64,000 nt of DNA from VAZQ01 sp035263865. GTDB taxonomy: Bacteria > Pseudomonadota > Alphaproteobacteria > Rhizobiales > Xanthobacteraceae. Made by a program: the position numbers and the translations under genes. Under the pieces are notes generated by a model. That model was not told the DNA's origin and made no database searches. It saw only the letters and a list, made by a program, of their open reading frames with translations. Shown piece by piece: positions 44,919 through 54,003 of this stretch (position 1 is the stretch's first letter; every line of letters starts with the position of its first letter). The stretch spans positions 12,485-76,484 of the forward strand of contig DATFQX010000301.1 in the NCBI GenBank assembly GCA_035263865.1, in the 5' to 3' direction.

Positions 44919-47900
44919 TCACTCGGCGGCGACCGCGGCTGGGCGCTCGGCAGGCTCTGACACCTCCCGCAGCTGCGGCTCCAGGCGGTACTTGAGCATG
45001 CGGTCAATACGGTCGAGATAAATATAGATCACCGGCGTGATGTAGAGCGTCAAGAGCTGCGACAGCAGGAGCCCGCCGACCACGGCGATGCCGAGCGGTT
45101 GACGCAGTTCGGCGCCTGCGCCGGTGCCGATTGCGATCGGCAGCGTGCCGAAGATGGCGGCAAAGGTCGTCATCATGATTGGCCGGAACCGCAGCAGCGC
45201 GGCCTCGCGGATGGCGCTCTGCGCGCCCATACCCACGCGCCGGCGCTCGATCGCGAAGTCGATCATCATGATGGCGTTCTTCTTCACGATACCGACCAGC
45301 ATGACGATGCCGATCATGGCGATCACCGACAGATCCATGTTGAACATCATCAACACCAGCAGCGCCCCGACGCCGGCGGACGGCAAGCCGGAAATGATCG
45401 TGATCGGATGAATGAAGCTCTCATAGAGCACGCCGAGAACGACGTAGGCGGCGAACACCGCGGCCAAGATCAGCACGCCCTGCCCTTTGAGCGAATCCTG
45501 GAACACCTGCGCCGAGCCCTGGAAGCCGGTGCTGATCGTGATCGGCAGGCGGAATTCGCGCTCGATCTCCTTGATGGCGTCGACCGCGTGCCCGAGCGAA
45601 TAGCCGGGCGCGAGATTGAACGAGATGGTCACCGCGGGCTGATTGCCCTGATGATTGACCTGCAGCGGGCCGACCGCGGGCACCGTGCGAGTCACCGCCG
45701 AGAGCGGGATCGCGGTCCCGGACGGGATGCCGTTTCCATTGACGCCGGCGCCGGGCCCAGTCCCGGTTCCGCCCCCGCCGGACACGTTGGTCTTCACGAA
45801 GATATTCTGCAGCTGCGAGGGATCGGCTTGAAACTTCGGCTGGCTCTCGAGGATGACCTGATAGTCGTTCGTCGGCGTGTAGATGGTCGCCACTTGGCGT
45901 GCGCCGAAAGCGTTGAACAGCTCCTGGCGAATCTGGTCGATGGTGACGCCGTAGACGGCCGCCTTTTCGCGGTCCACTTCGACCGTCATCTGCGGATTCT
46001 TGATGTAGAGGTCAGTGGTGACGTCGCGCAGCCCCTCGACCTCGGCGATCCGGTCGCGCAGTTTCGGCGCCATGTCATAGAGGAGTTGGGTGTCGCTGGA
46101 CTGCAGCGTGTACTGGTACTCGCTCTTGGAAATGCGGCCGGTGATGTTGATGTTCTGAACGTTCTGAAAATACACCGCCATCCCCGGAACGGTGTTGGCG
46201 CTGTTGCGCAGGCGCTGGATCACCTCGGTGGAATTTTCGTGGCGCTCGCTGCGCGATTTGAGCGCGATGAACATGCGGCCGATATTCGCCGTCGGATTCG
46301 GCCCGCCCGCGCCCACGGTCGAGTTGACGTAGTCGACGGCGGGATCGGAGCGGATGATCTCCGCGACTTGGCGCTGCAGGTCGACCATCCCCTGGAATGA
46401 AATATCTGAGCCTCCTTCGGTCGAGGCGGAGATGAAGCCGGTATCCTCGGTCGGGAAGAAGCCCTTCGGAACGATGACGTAGAGCCAAACCGCAATCCCG
46501 AGCGTCGCCAACGTGATTACTAGCGTCACGGCTTTGTAACGCAGCACCCGATCGAGCGACCATTCGTAAGCGCGCAGCCAGCTCTTGAACATGGCCTCGA
46601 AGGTGCGCAGCACGATATTCTGTTTCTCGCCCTCGCGGTGCGGATGCAGCACGCGCGCGCACAGCATCGGCGTGAGCGTCAGCGAAACGAACCCCGAGAT
46701 GACGATGGCGACCGCGATCGACACCGCGAACTCGCGAAAGACCCGGCCGACCATGCCGCCCATCAGCAGCACCGGAATGAACACGGCGATCAACGAAAAG
46801 GTGATCGAAATAATGGTGAAGCCGATTTCGCGCGCACCCTTGAGCGCCGCCTCGAACGGCCGCATTCCGCCTTCGACATGGCGCACGATGTTTTCCAGCA
46901 TGACGATCGCGTCGTCGACAACGAACCCAACCGACAGCGTCAGCGCCAGCAGCGTCATGTTGTTGATCGAGAAGCCGAACACGTACATCGCCGCGCAGGT
47001 GCCGATCAGCGACACTGGGACTGCGAGCGCAGGAATGACGGTGGCCGAGACCGACCGCAGGAATAGGAAGATCACCAGAATAACCAGGACGACCGCGATG
47101 AAAAGCGATTCCTGCACACTCCATACCGACGCCCGGATCGACACCGAGCGGTCCATCAGCACTTCCATGCGGATCGACGGCGGTATCGACGCGCGGTACT
47201 GCGGCAAATGCTCACGCACCGAATCGACGACGGCGACTGTATTTGCGTCCGGCTGGCGCTGGATCGCCAGCACGATGGCGCGGTCGTTGTTAAACCAGCT
47301 TGCGATCTTGTCGTTCTCGACGCTGTCGATCACGCGCGCGACCTGATCGAGGTAAACCGGGGCGCCGTTGCGATAGGCGACGACTACCTTGCGGTACTCC
47401 TCCGCCTTGGTCATGGCGGAGGATGCGGTCAGCGTCACGCTCTGCTTGGGGCCGTTGAGCGTTCCAACCGGCGTGTTGGAATTTGTCTTGGCGACGACGT
47501 TGCGGATGTCGTCGAGCGAAATGTTGCGCGCTGCGGCGGCCACCGGATCGACTTGCACGCGCACGGCGAACTTTTGCGCGCCGAATACCAGCACCTGGGC
47601 GACGCCCGCCAGCTGCGAAATCTGCTGCGCGAGCGTGATCTCGCCGAATTCGTCGACCACCGACAGCGGCAAGGTCGGCGAGACCAAGCTGATATACATG
47701 ATAGGGAAGTCGCCGGGATTGACCTTGCGAAAGCTGGGCGGCGTCGTCATCTCCACCGGCAGCTTGCGAGCGGCGACGGTCAGTGCCGTCTGTACGTCTA
47801 GTGCGGCGCCGTCGATGTTGCGGTTGAGATCGAACTGGATCGTGATCGAGGTGATGCCGAGCGAAGAGGAGGAGGTGAGCGAGCTGATGCCGGCGATGGT

Positions 47901-48116
47901 GGAGAGCTGGCGCTCGATCGGCGCCGCCACCGACGCCGCCATCGTTTCCGCGCTCGCGCCCGGCAATACGCCCTGGATGCTGATGGTCGGAAAGTCGACG
48001 GCCGGGAGCGCCGCGACCGCAAGCAGCCGGTAGGCGAAGACACCCAACACGATGATCGAGGCGGTGATCAGCGTGGTGAGCACCGGCCGCCGGATGCAGG
48101 TCTCCGAGAGCACCAT
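44919..48116 (-). CDS. RND-type multidrug efflux transporter (MdtB/MdtC-like)
   Basis: 1065 residues from ATG 48116 (MVLSETCIRRPVLT), the normal HAE1-family length. TM1 ITASIIVLGVFAYRLLAV; paired TM4 aspartates in GFVVDDAIVMLENIVRHVEGG; TM10 lysine in GIVKKNAIMMIDFA. A glycine-rich insertion (GGGGTGTGPGAGVNGNG) lies in the porter domain. It pumps drugs/detergents from inner membrane or periplasm using the proton gradient. Follows the adaptor gene by two bases, so co-transcribed. No outer-membrane channel gene is near. Confidence 0.96.
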   Translation of the reverse strand: MVLSETCIRRPVLTTLITASIIVLGVFAYRLLAVAALPAVDFPTISIQGVLPGASAETMAASVAAPIERQLSTIAGISSLTSSSSLGITSITIQFDLNRNIDGAALDVQTALTVAARKLPVEMTTPPSFRKVNPGDFPIMYISLVSPTLPLSVVDEFGEITLAQQISQLAGVAQVLVFGAQKFAVRVQVDPVAAAARNISLDDIRNVVAKTNSNTPVGTLNGPKQSVTLTASSAMTKAEEYRKVVVAYRNGAPVYLDQVARVIDSVENDKIASWFNNDRAIVLAIQRQPDANTVAVVDSVREHLPQYRASIPPSIRMEVLMDRSVSIRASVWSVQESLFIAVVLVILVIFLFLRSVSATVIPALAVPVSLIGTCAAMYVFGFSINNMTLLALTLSVGFVVDDAIVMLENIVRHVEGGMRPFEAALKGAREIGFTIISITFSLIAVFIPVLLMGGMVGRVFREFAVSIAVAIVISGFVSLTLTPMLCARVLHPHREGEKQNIVLRTFEAMFKSWLRAYEWSLDRVLRYKAVTLVITLATLGIAVWLYVIVPKGFFPTEDTGFISASTEGGSDISFQGMVDLQRQVAEIIRSDPAVDYVNSTVGAGGPNPTANIGRMFIALKSRSERHENSTEVIQRLRNSANTVPGMAVYFQNVQNINITGRISKSEYQYTLQSSDTQLLYDMAPKLRDRIAEVEGLRDVTTDLYIKNPQMTVEVDREKAAVYGVTIDQIRQELFNAFGARQVATIYTPTNDYQVILESQPKFQADPSQLQNIFVKTNVSGGGGTGTGPGAGVNGNGIPSGTAIPLSAVTRTVPAVGPLQVNHQGNQPAVTISFNLAPGYSLGHAVDAIKEIEREFRLPITISTGFQGSAQVFQDSLKGQGVLILAAVFAAYVVLGVLYESFIHPITIISGLPSAGVGALLVLMMFNMDLSVIAMIGIVMLVGIVKKNAIMMIDFAIERRRVGMGAQSAIREAALLRFRPIMMTTFAAIFGTLPIAIGTGAGAELRQPLGIAVVGGLLLSQLLTLYITPVIYIYLDRIDRMLKYRLEPQLREVSEPAERPAAVAAE

Positions 48117-48118
48117 GG

Positions 48119-49324
48119 CTAGGATCCGACCTTGGGGGCGCGCACGGCAACCTTGGTTCCATTCGAGAGCAAGAGCTGGCCGTTGGTGACGACCGTTTCC
48201 CCGCCCTCGAGTCCGCTCTCCAGGACCGACTCGCTGCCCAGCACGCGGGCGACCTTCACCGGCCGTACCGTCGCCACGTCGTTGTTGACCACGAATACGT
48301 ACGTGCCGGACTGGCTCACCTGGACCGCGGTCGACGGCACCGTGACTGCCTCCTCCTCGCGGAACGTTAATCCAACCGTCACCAACGTCCCCGGCCACAG
48401 CAACTCGTCGGTGTTCGGCATCGTGGCGCGAACCGGCACTGTGCCCGTGGGCGCGTCCACGCTGTTCTCGATCATGGTGACTTGGCCACCCGCGCGGCGC
48501 GGATCGCCGGGAATGATCGCCTCGATCGAGGCGCTCTCGTTCGCGAGCGCTTGGCGCAGATCCGGCAGGAAGCCCTGAGGCAGCATAAACGTCACGTAGA
48601 CGGGCGCCGTCTGGATGATTGTTGCGAGCGGCGCGGTGTCGGCCGCACGCACGAAGTTGCCGACTTTTACTGCCGCCATGCTGGCGCGCCCGCTAATCGG
48701 CGCGCGGATGGTGCAGTAGCTAATCTGGATGTTGAGATTCTCGAGTTGCGCAGTGTTGGAATCGACCGAGGAGCGCCAGATGTTGACCTGCGTGCGCGCG
48801 TTTTGCAGCGTGACCAGCGTGGTCGCGTTCTTGGCGAGAAGTTCGGTGTAGCGCGCGACGTCGCGTTCCGCCTGCTCGAGGTTCGCTTTTGCCCCGGCGA
48901 GCAAGCCTTCGACCTGCCTCGCTTGCGCTTCGATCGTGCGGCTGTCGAGCGTGAACAGGGGGTCGCCTTGATTGACCATTGCGCCGTCGCGGAAGTGCAC
49001 GGCGGTGATTTCGCTGTCCACGCGCGGCTTGACCGCGACGCTGGCGATCGGTGTCACCGTTCCAAGCGCCTCGATGCGGACGGGAACGACTTTCTTCTCG
49101 GCGGTCACGATTTCGACCGGCACCGCGCGGGACGCGTTCTGTCGGGGAGCCTGCGCGACCGCGCCACCCGGCCATAAGCCGCTGCGCGTAGCGGCGAGGG
49201 CACAGCCGGCTGCGACCAGCACCACCACCGCCCCCGCCACCAATATCCGCTTCTTCATTACTGCGCCGCGCGGGCCCGCCGTCGGCCCAGCCGGACTCCC
49301 TCTCTTTTCCGGTGCCCCGCTCAT
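48119..49324 (-). CDS. RND efflux periplasmic adaptor (MFP) subunit
   Basis: 401 residues from ATG 49324; ATG 49258 (MKKRILVAGAVVVLVAAGC, a hydrophobic anchor) is an alternative start. The mature protein has the biotinyl/lipoyl-like GTVTPIASVAVKPRVDSEI, a coiled-coil hairpin (QARQVEGLLAGAKANLEQAERDV) and the beta-barrel part (LPQGFLPDLRQAL; DTAPLATIIQT). It connects the RND pump to an outer-membrane channel. Upstream gap contains inverted repeats. Confidence 0.94.
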   Translation of the reverse strand: MSGAPEKRGSPAGPTAGPRGAVMKKRILVAGAVVVLVAAGCALAATRSGLWPGGAVAQAPRQNASRAVPVEIVTAEKKVVPVRIEALGTVTPIASVAVKPRVDSEITAVHFRDGAMVNQGDPLFTLDSRTIEAQARQVEGLLAGAKANLEQAERDVARYTELLAKNATTLVTLQNARTQVNIWRSSVDSNTAQLENLNIQISYCTIRAPISGRASMAAVKVGNFVRAADTAPLATIIQTAPVYVTFMLPQGFLPDLRQALANESASIEAIIPGDPRRAGGQVTMIENSVDAPTGTVPVRATMPNTDELLWPGTLVTVGLTFREEEAVTVPSTAVQVSQSGTYVFVVNNDVATVRPVKVARVLGSESVLESGLEGGETVVTNGQLLLSNGTKVAVRAPKVGS

Positions 49325-49361
49325 ACGATTCTTTTAGTACGCGGGGACAACCTTCTAACAT

Positions 49362-49405
49362 ACCCCTATGAGGGGTCGTCGTAAAAACCGTATAACCTCG
49401 GGTTA
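49362..49405. promoter_or_regulatory. Two inverted repeats between the efflux operon and xthA
   Basis: ACCCCT-ATG-AGGGGT (49362-49376) and TAACC-TCG-GGTTA (49393-49405), 16 bases apart, in the intergenic gap between divergent genes. Both are perfect. They may be binding sites for a repressor such as a TetR/MarR-type protein encoded elsewhere. Confidence 0.4.
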
Positions 49406-49476
49406 AAACTCGGTCATCCGGCGCCGGGGTGCCCGCCGGCTTACACCGCACGATCTTACACCATATTTCGCCACAG

Positions 49477-50265
49477 ATGCGCATCGCGACCTGGAACGTC
49501 AATTCCATCAAGCAAAGGATCGACAATCTGACCGCTTGGCTTGCGGAGCGGCGGCCAGACATCGTTGTCCTGCAAGAGACCAAGTGCGTGGATGAGGCCT
49601 TCCCGCGCGAGCCTTTCGAGGCGCTCGGCTACAATGTTGCGGTGCACGGGCAGAAGACCTTCAACGGCGTCGCGCTCTTCTCCAAGTTTCCGCTCGAGGA
49701 GGTGACGGCGCGATTGCCCGGCGATGAGGCCGACAGCCATGCTCGGTTCTTGGAAGGAGTGGTGTCGACTCGGCAGGGCGTGCTGCGCTTCGCATCCGTT
49801 TATTTGCCCAATGGCAATCCGCCGGGCACGGACAAATATGCTTACAAGATTGGCTGGATGGACCGGCTCATCCACTACGCGCGCGAACGGCTGCAATTGG
49901 AAGAGCCACTCGTTCTCGGCGGTGATTTCAATGTCATCCCCACCGAGCTCGATGCCCGCTACCCCGAGCGGTGGGTGAACGACGCGCTATTTTTGCCGCG
50001 CACCCGGCAGAAATTCCGCACCCTTTATCATCTCGGGTTGCTCGACGCGGTTCGCGCCGGAAGCGACGGCCCCGGCCCGTTTACATTTTGGGATTACCAA
50101 GCGGGCGCGTGGCAGAAGAACGACGGGATTCGCATCGACCACCTGCTCCTTTCGCCGCAGGCGGCCGATCGGCTCATCGCCGCGGGCGTCGACAAGCACG
50201 TGCGCGGCTGGGAAAAACCATCCGACCACGTGCCGGTGTGGGCCGATCTGGAGCTCAGCGCTTGA
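49477..50265 (+). CDS. xthA: Exodeoxyribonuclease III
   Basis: 262 residues from ATG 49477 (MRIATWNVNSIKQRIDN). LQETKCVDE (metal Glu), GGDFNVIPTE (Asp/Asn) and SDHVPVWADL (catalytic His) are all present. It is the AP endonuclease/exonuclease of base excision repair. Overlaps the end of the outer-membrane protein gene by 11 bases, tail-to-tail. Confidence 0.96.
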   Translation: MRIATWNVNSIKQRIDNLTAWLAERRPDIVVLQETKCVDEAFPREPFEALGYNVAVHGQKTFNGVALFSKFPLEEVTARLPGDEADSHARFLEGVVSTRQGVLRFASVYLPNGNPPGTDKYAYKIGWMDRLIHYARERLQLEEPLVLGGDFNVIPTELDARYPERWVNDALFLPRTRQKFRTLYHLGLLDAVRAGSDGPGPFTFWDYQAGAWQKNDGIRIDHLLLSPQAADRLIAAGVDKHVRGWEKPSDHVPVWADLELSA

Positions 50266-51004
50266 AGAAACTGTCCAGCACGTTCCACGGCAGCTTGTAG
50301 TTGACCCCGACGCGGACGATGTGATCGTCGAGTTGCAGACGCTGATTGCCCGGAAGGAACGGACTCGGCGCTGGGTTGAAATAGGATTTGTCCTGCAATC
50401 CGACGTAGAGGTACTCGATCTTCGCCGACCAATCCTGATTGAGCTTGACCTCGAGGCCCCCGCCCGCGGTCCAGCCCCAATGCCATTGCGGGTCGGAAAT
50501 CGTGCCGGCGGGAGCGACAATGCTGTTTGCGACATTGGCGAGCGCGGCGCCGCCCGTAGCATAAACGGGCCAGTTCTCCCGCGCGTAGCCGACACGCCCG
50601 CGGAAGGTCGAGAGCCACTGCTCGCGGACCTCGTTGCTGAAGGCCGCAGTGGGTGGAAACTCGAACGTGCTGCCCTTCTTGCTCGTGGCCGAGATGTCGG
50701 CCTCCAAGCCGAGCACGCCGTTTCCGCCCTGCGCGTTGATGCCCGCGGTAACGCCGAAGAGGCCGCCGCCGAGGTCGAAGTGCGGCGTCTGATCGGCGCC
50801 GGTCGCATTGTTGCGCACAGCGGCGCTGCCCCATGCGCCGCCGCCCGCCACCCCGATGTAAGCACCGGCCCAGGTCGGCAGCGCGCCCGCAGGTGTTTGG
50901 TAAATCGGTGCGATACTCAGGTCAGTCGCACAGGCCGGCGCCAGCCCCGCCGACGCCGCTACCAACGCCAATGCCGCCGTGCTTGCGCACAGCGATGTCC
51001 TCAT
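50255..51004 (-). CDS. Outer-membrane beta-barrel protein (Omp25/Hbp-like)
   Basis: 249 residues from ATG 51004 (MRTSLCASTAALALVAASAG signal peptide). WAGAYIGVAGGGAWG, GGLFGVTAGINAQGGNGVLGLEAD, FRGRVGYARENWPVYATGGAALANV and the terminal strand HIVRVGVNYKL form the eight-stranded barrel typical of rhizobial opacity-like porins. It faces the medium; function is unclear. An upstream extension in the same frame is not signal-like. Confidence 0.88.
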   Translation of the reverse strand: MRTSLCASTAALALVAASAGLAPACATDLSIAPIYQTPAGALPTWAGAYIGVAGGGAWGSAAVRNNATGADQTPHFDLGGGLFGVTAGINAQGGNGVLGLEADISATSKKGSTFEFPPTAAFSNEVREQWLSTFRGRVGYARENWPVYATGGAALANVANSIVAPAGTISDPQWHWGWTAGGGLEVKLNQDWSAKIEYLYVGLQDKSYFNPAPSPFLPGNQRLQLDDHIVRVGVNYKLPWNVLDSFFKR

Positions 51005-51130
51005 CGCACGCCTCAACGCGAGGCATCCCGCATTGGCGCAAAGAAATAGGCGCGAGCGGCCGCGGGGTCCATCAACTCGGTGGGGCGCTGAGCAGATTTC
51101 GGAGAAGTGTGGCGCGAACGCCACAGATGC

Positions 51131-52057
51131 TCACTCGCGACGATTTTTCAGCCAGTCTTCCAGGTACTTACGGGCCATTGCCCGCTCGCTCTCATTGGCC
51201 TGGGCGAGCGCGCTCGTGTACATGTCGGTGATCCAATTCTCGTCCGGTCCCGCGGCGTCCTTGGCGACGATGAGCCAGAACAGGCCGAGCGCGGCTTGGC
51301 GCGAAACATCTTCGCCCTTGAACAACATGCCGCCGAGCAGCGCCTGCGCGCGGTGCTCGCCCTTGTTGGCCGACAGCCGCAGCCAACGCGCCGCCTGGAT
51401 GGCATCCTTTGGCGCGCCTTTGCCCATCAGATAGATCCGGCCGAGATAATATTGCGCTTCAGGGTCCGCGTAATACGCGGCCGCGTAGCGGAACATTTCC
51501 CGCGCGACGTTCGGATCAGCCTTCAGCGTTCCGGGAATGCCGTCGAGATGATAGAGCCCAAGCGCGACGAAGGCATTGGCCAAGTAGCGCGCGTTCGGCA
51601 TGCCGGCGCTATCGTCGCCATGCATTGCGGTGAGGCGTCGGAAGTAATCGTACGCGCGCGGCTTGTTTATCTTGACGCCGTCGCCATCGGCATACATTCG
51701 GCCGAGCTTCCAGATCGCGCCGGGGACGCCTTGCTCGGCGGCGTATTCCAGATCCTTTACACCTTGTTCGGTCCTGCCTTGGCGCAGCGCCTGCGTGCCG
51801 GAGCGGAACGCCTCGAGCGGGGTCGGCGGCATGGCCGAGCGCGGCGGCAAGGTCAGCGGCGCGACCGGCGGTGCGCCCGGCACGGCTACGAGCGGCGTTG
51901 CGTTGGACGGTGTCCCTGCGGCCGGGCTTGGGGTGCCATCCGGCAGCGGCACCGTGGTCGCTTCGGGGGCGCGGCTGCCATCGAAACTAATCGCCGGCGA
52001 GAGGCCGATCGCAACCCCCAGCAAGGCCATGCCCGCGATGACCTTAGATATCCGCAT
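51131..52057 (-). CDS. exoR: ExoR-like Sel1-repeat periplasmic regulator
   Basis: 308 residues: signal peptide MRISKVIAGMALLGVAIGLSPA, a Pro/Ala linker, then Sel1/TPR-like repeats from about 95 (EYAAEQGVPGAIWKLGRMYADGDGV; DPEAQYYLGRIYLMGKGAPKD; LSANKGEHRAQALLGGMLFKGED). The segments RQAALGLFWLIVAKDAAGPDENWI and MARKYLEDWL agree well, from memory, with ExoR of rhizobia, which binds ExoS in the periplasm and represses succinoglycan and controls flagella. Its start overlaps the ilvD stop by 14 bases. Confidence 0.8.
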   Translation of the reverse strand: MRISKVIAGMALLGVAIGLSPAISFDGSRAPEATTVPLPDGTPSPAAGTPSNATPLVAVPGAPPVAPLTLPPRSAMPPTPLEAFRSGTQALRQGRTEQGVKDLEYAAEQGVPGAIWKLGRMYADGDGVKINKPRAYDYFRRLTAMHGDDSAGMPNARYLANAFVALGLYHLDGIPGTLKADPNVAREMFRYAAAYYADPEAQYYLGRIYLMGKGAPKDAIQAARWLRLSANKGEHRAQALLGGMLFKGEDVSRQAALGLFWLIVAKDAAGPDENWITDMYTSALAQANESERAMARKYLEDWLKNRRE

Positions 52058-53768
52058 AGCACGCCCTCTCGGCCGCCGCGCCGGGATGGGTAACCGCGCC
52101 TTGCCGCGCCGCTCCCACCTGCTGGGCGTATTTCCACAGATATCCTGAGGTGAATTCGCTAGCCCTGGGCCTCCAAGCCTTGGCCCGAGCCTCGAGTTCG
52201 GCCTTGCCGAGCTTTACCTCGAGGGTGCCCTTCACCGCATCAATGGCGATAATGTCGCCGTCGCGCACGAGCGCGATCGGGCCGCCGACGGCGGCTTCGG
52301 GACCCACATGACCGATGCAGAAACCGCGGGTTGCTCCGGAGAAGCGCCCGTCGGTGATCAACGCAACCTTCCCGCCCATGCCCTGCCCGTAGAGGGCGGC
52401 GGTGGTCGCCAGCATCTCTCGCATTCCGGGGCCGCCTTTGGGCCCTTCGTAGCGGATCACGAGCACGTCGCCTTCCCTGTACTTCTTCTTCTTGACCGTC
52501 TCGAAGCACGCTTCCTCCCCGTCAAAGCAGCGTGCCGGGCCGGTAAACTTCAAGACCGCCATCCCAGCAACCTTCACAATGGCGCCTTCCGGCGCGAGGT
52601 TGCCCTTGAGCCCGACGACGCCGCCGGTGGCGGAGAGCGGCTTGTCGGCGGGGCGGACCACGCCTTGGTCCTTGTTCCACTTCACTCGCTTGAGGTTCTC
52701 GGCAACCGTGCGCCCAGTCACGGTCAGGCATTCCCCGTGAAGATACCCGTGATCGAGCAGCGTCCTCATCAAGAGCGGAACACCACCTGCTTCGAACATA
52801 TCTTTGGCAACAAAACGGCCGCTCGGCTTCAAATCCGCGATATAGGGCGTGCGCTTGAAGATTTCGGCCACATCGAAGAGGTCGAATTTCAGGCCGCACT
52901 CGTTGGCAATGGCGGGCAGGTGCAGCGCGGCATTGGTCGAGCCGCCGGTCGCCGATACGACTGCCGCGGCGTTCTCCAGCGCCTTGCGGGTGACGATATC
53001 GCGCGGGCGGATGCCGGCTTTGACGAGATCGAGGACCTTCTCGCCGGCAGTCATGCAAAAGGCGTCACGAATTTCGTAGGGCGCCGGAGCGCCCGCCGAA
53101 TAGGGTAGCGCCAGCCCGATCGCCTCGGAGACCGTCGCCATCGTATTGGCCGTGAACTGCGCGCCGCAGGCGCCCGCCGAGGGGCAAGCATTCTGCTCCA
53201 GCGTCTCGAGATCGGTGTCGGTGAGCTCTCGCACCGAGTGCTGGCCGACCGCCTCGAACACATCTTGGATGGTGACCGGCTTGCCGCGGAAGGTGCCGGG
53301 CAGGATCGAGCCGCCGTAAATGAAAATCGAGGGCACGTTGAGGCGGCACATCACCATCATCATGCCAGGCAGCGACTTGTCGCAGCCGGCTATGCCGACG
53401 AGCGCGTCATAGGCGTGCCCGCGCACGGTCAACTCGACGGAGTCGGCGATGACCTCGCGCGAGGGGAGCGAGGACTTCATGCCCTCGTGGCCCATGGCGA
53501 TGCCGTCGGTGACGGTGATGGTGCAAAACTCGCGCGGCGTGCCGCCGGCTGCGGCGACACCCTTCTTCACCGCCTGGGCTTGGCGCATCAGCGCGATGTT
53601 GCAGGGGGCAGCCTCGTTCCAGCAGCTCGCCACGCCGACGAAGGGCTGATGGATCTGCTCGCGCGTGAGCCCCATCGCATAATAGAAGGCGCGCTGTGGC
53701 GCCCGATCCGGACCTTCGGTCACGTGCCGGCTGGGCAATTTCGCTTTCAGAGCAGTCTTCGCGTCCAT
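52044..53768 (-). CDS. ilvD: Dihydroxy-acid dehydratase
   Basis: 574 residues from ATG 53768 (MDAKTALKAKLPSRHVTEG). Cys ligands for the Fe-S cluster in VASCWNEAAPCNIALM, GCDKSLPGMM (about 130) and NACPSAGACGAQFTANTM; the late GRFSGATRGFCIGHVGPEA is also conserved. Branched-chain amino acid and CoA/pantothenate precursor synthesis. Its last codons overlap the exoR start, so the two are likely co-expressed. Confidence 0.97.
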   Translation of the reverse strand: MDAKTALKAKLPSRHVTEGPDRAPQRAFYYAMGLTREQIHQPFVGVASCWNEAAPCNIALMRQAQAVKKGVAAAGGTPREFCTITVTDGIAMGHEGMKSSLPSREVIADSVELTVRGHAYDALVGIAGCDKSLPGMMMVMCRLNVPSIFIYGGSILPGTFRGKPVTIQDVFEAVGQHSVRELTDTDLETLEQNACPSAGACGAQFTANTMATVSEAIGLALPYSAGAPAPYEIRDAFCMTAGEKVLDLVKAGIRPRDIVTRKALENAAAVVSATGGSTNAALHLPAIANECGLKFDLFDVAEIFKRTPYIADLKPSGRFVAKDMFEAGGVPLLMRTLLDHGYLHGECLTVTGRTVAENLKRVKWNKDQGVVRPADKPLSATGGVVGLKGNLAPEGAIVKVAGMAVLKFTGPARCFDGEEACFETVKKKKYREGDVLVIRYEGPKGGPGMREMLATTAALYGQGMGGKVALITDGRFSGATRGFCIGHVGPEAAVGGPIALVRDGDIIAIDAVKGTLEVKLGKAELEARAKAWRPRASEFTSGYLWKYAQQVGAARQGAVTHPGAAAERACYADI

Positions 53769-53895
53769 GGCGCCTCGCCCGCCTCCGTCCTCAAGCCACT
53801 TGCGCGGCCCGCACCTCGTCACGCTCACGGCCGCGTATGGCCGAATCGCGGCGGGGCCCGTCCGGATTCCTGTTCGTATGTCAATGTTTTAGTCG

Positions 53896-53931
53896 TGTTG
53901 CGCGCGCGCAACAGGATTAACACCAGGTTAA
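53896..53931. promoter_or_regulatory. Palindrome plus CtrA-type box upstream of ilvD
   Basis: Perfect 18-bp palindrome TGTTGCGCGCGCGCAACA (53896-53913), then TTAA-caccagg-TTAA (53917-53920 and 53928-53931), an exact CtrA consensus. Both lie in the 235-base gap before ilvD. The palindrome could be an operator or a Z-DNA-like tract. Meaning for ilvD is inferred only. Confidence 0.5.
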
Positions 53932-54003
53932 TCACCAATGTCACACCTTGGCCACAACGGGTCTTCCTTTGGCAAGAAATGCTACCGGCGCGCGCGCCCA
54001 GTT

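Noticed and set aside
45099..46400. 433-codon open frame opposite the RND transporter gene
   Set aside because: Antisense shadow of a full-length RND gene; the product is a His/Asp/Arg-rich string.
53879..53884. TTGACA on the minus strand upstream of ilvD
   Set aside because: No acceptable -10 element lies 16-18 bases further on, so it was not called a promoter.
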